NCBI GenBank assembly: GCA_900546295.1
Contig: URCK01000038.1
Span: 1-15,350 of the forward strand
Source of the DNA: an uncultured Eubacteriales bacterium
GTDB taxonomy: Bacteria; Bacillota; Clostridia; Oscillospirales; Oscillospiraceae
DNA length: 15,350 nucleotides
Direction: 5' to 3'
Shown: piece by piece, positions 14,599 through 15,350 of the stretch
How positions within the stretch are numbered: the stretch's first letter is position 1
How the letters are laid out: every line of letters starts with the position of its first letter
Translations under genes and position numbers: made by a program
Notes under the pieces: model-generated
Told to the model about the DNA's origin: nothing
Databases searched by the model: none
Seen by the model: the letters and a program-made list of their open reading frames with translations, nothing else

Positions 14599-15350
14599 AT
14601 GTTGAACGCAGGCAATCCCATCGGCGTGATGGACAGCGGCATCGGCGGACTGACCGTCGTGCGTGAATTACAGCGCATCCTGCCCGGTGAAGACATTATT
14701 TATTTCGGTGACAGTGCCAACTGCCCTTACGGCAACAAAACTTCCGACCAGATCTTCGATCTAAGCTGCAATATGCTTCGCTTCCTCGGCGAGAACGGCG
14801 TCAAGTGTACCGCCATCGCCTGCAATACCATCTCCACCCTCTCCGACCGCCTGCGCCCCTGCTTTGATTATAAGATCATCAGCATCGTGGAAGAAGCGGC
14901 GAAATACGTCGTGCGCGAGCACCTTTCGAGCGTCGGCCTGATCGCGACGGAGTTCACCGTCGCCTCCGGCAAGTATGCCGAGCTCATCCACAAGGGCGCG
15001 CCCGAATGCAGAGTCGTCGGCAAGGGCTCCCCCCTGCTCGCGGCGCTCGTCGACCGCGGTGACTTCAACCAGCACGACATCAACACCGAGATCCGCACGC
15101 AGGTCGACAATATTCTTGCGCGCGAAAAGGTCGAAAACCTGATCCTCGGCTGCACGCACTATCCCATCGTGGAGGAGAACTTCCATGAGTGCTATCCCGA
15201 GATGAAACTCATCAACCCCGCGCTCGAGCAGGCGAACGCCGTCAAGGACTACCTTGCCGAGCAGAACGCGCTCAACCCGCAGAAAAAAGGCAAATTCGTC
15301 ATCTGCACGAGCGGCGACCCGCAGGTGTATGTCAACGTCGGCAAGCGCCT
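14599..15350 (+). CDS. murI: Glutamate racemase, 3' end outside the window
   Basis: The first 250 codons of an Asp/Glu racemase-superfamily protein run off the window. It begins NPIGVMDSGIGGLTVVREL, matching the MurI start with the catalytic-region DSG at 12-14, and then IIYFGDSANCPYGNK. Both catalytic cysteines are present: Cys75 in IACNT and Cys185 in LGCTHYP. MurI converts L-glutamate to the D-glutamate needed for peptidoglycan. AAGGAGG (14583-14589) lies 9 nt before the ATG. Known MurI enzymes are about 260-275 residues, so only the last few residues are missing if the length is usual. Some positions differ from typical MurI: INPALEQA where an IDS.e.. motif is common, and no Cys in GKGSPLLAALVDRG. 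A related aspartate/glutamate racemase therefore cannot be fully excluded. Confidence 0.85.
   Translation, partial: MLNAGNPIGVMDSGIGGLTVVRELQRILPGEDIIYFGDSANCPYGNKTSDQIFDLSCNMLRFLGENGVKCTAIACNTISTLSDRLRPCFDYKIISIVEEAAKYVVREHLSSVGLIATEFTVASGKYAELIHKGAPECRVVGKGSPLLAALVDRGDFNQHDINTEIRTQVDNILAREKVENLILGCTHYPIVEENFHECYPEMKLINPALEQANAVKDYLAEQNALNPQKKGKFVICTSGDPQVYVNVGKR

Overview
The window is GC-rich, densely packed bacterial chromosome, most plausibly from an anaerobic gut-type Clostridia. The Oscillospiraceae/Ruminococcaceae group is my best guess. I infer this from strong GC bias at third codon positions, AGGAGG-type ribosome binding sites, extended -10 promoters, and gene types typical of that group: a TetM-like GTPase with a YacP tail, a MarR plus paired LmrA-type ABC exporter, a selenium/molybdenum hydroxylase maturation set, and YhaM. 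No rRNA, tRNA, CRISPR array or intact mobile element is visible.

Layout. Positions 1-524 are a mobile-DNA scar: the first few codons of what looks like an IS256-family transposase are joined to a fragment of a tyrosine recombinase on the opposite strand. At 565-3183 lies a large translation-factor GTPase of the Tet(M) type fused to a C-terminal NYN endonuclease domain like YacP/Rae1. It is followed by a strong terminator. At 3348-7517 is a tight three-gene operon: a MarR regulator and the two halves of a heterodimeric ABC exporter, with overlapping start and stop codons and a terminator at the end. At 7626-8861 is a lone SDF-family sodium:amino-acid symporter. At 8959-9909 is the YhaM exoribonuclease, ending in a perfect bidirectional terminator shared with the next, convergent operon.

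On the minus strand, 12436-9971 is xdhC-yqeC-yqeB, a maturation module for selenium-dependent molybdenum hydroxylases. It has its own promoter and a striking 10-bp inverted repeat. Further upstream, 14381-12576 (minus) is a Na+/phosphate symporter with a PhoU-like tail and a structured leader. At 14599 the cell-wall gene murI starts on the plus strand and runs off the window.

The most interesting object is the GTPase-NYN fusion. A factor of the EF-G/Tet(M) shape is expected to enter the ribosomal A site, and Rae1 is known to cut mRNA in the A site, so one polypeptide could couple ribosome remodelling to mRNA cleavage. The next best leads are two probable regulatory structures: the inverted repeat in front of xdhC and the pair of abutting hairpins in front of the Na+/phosphate transporter.
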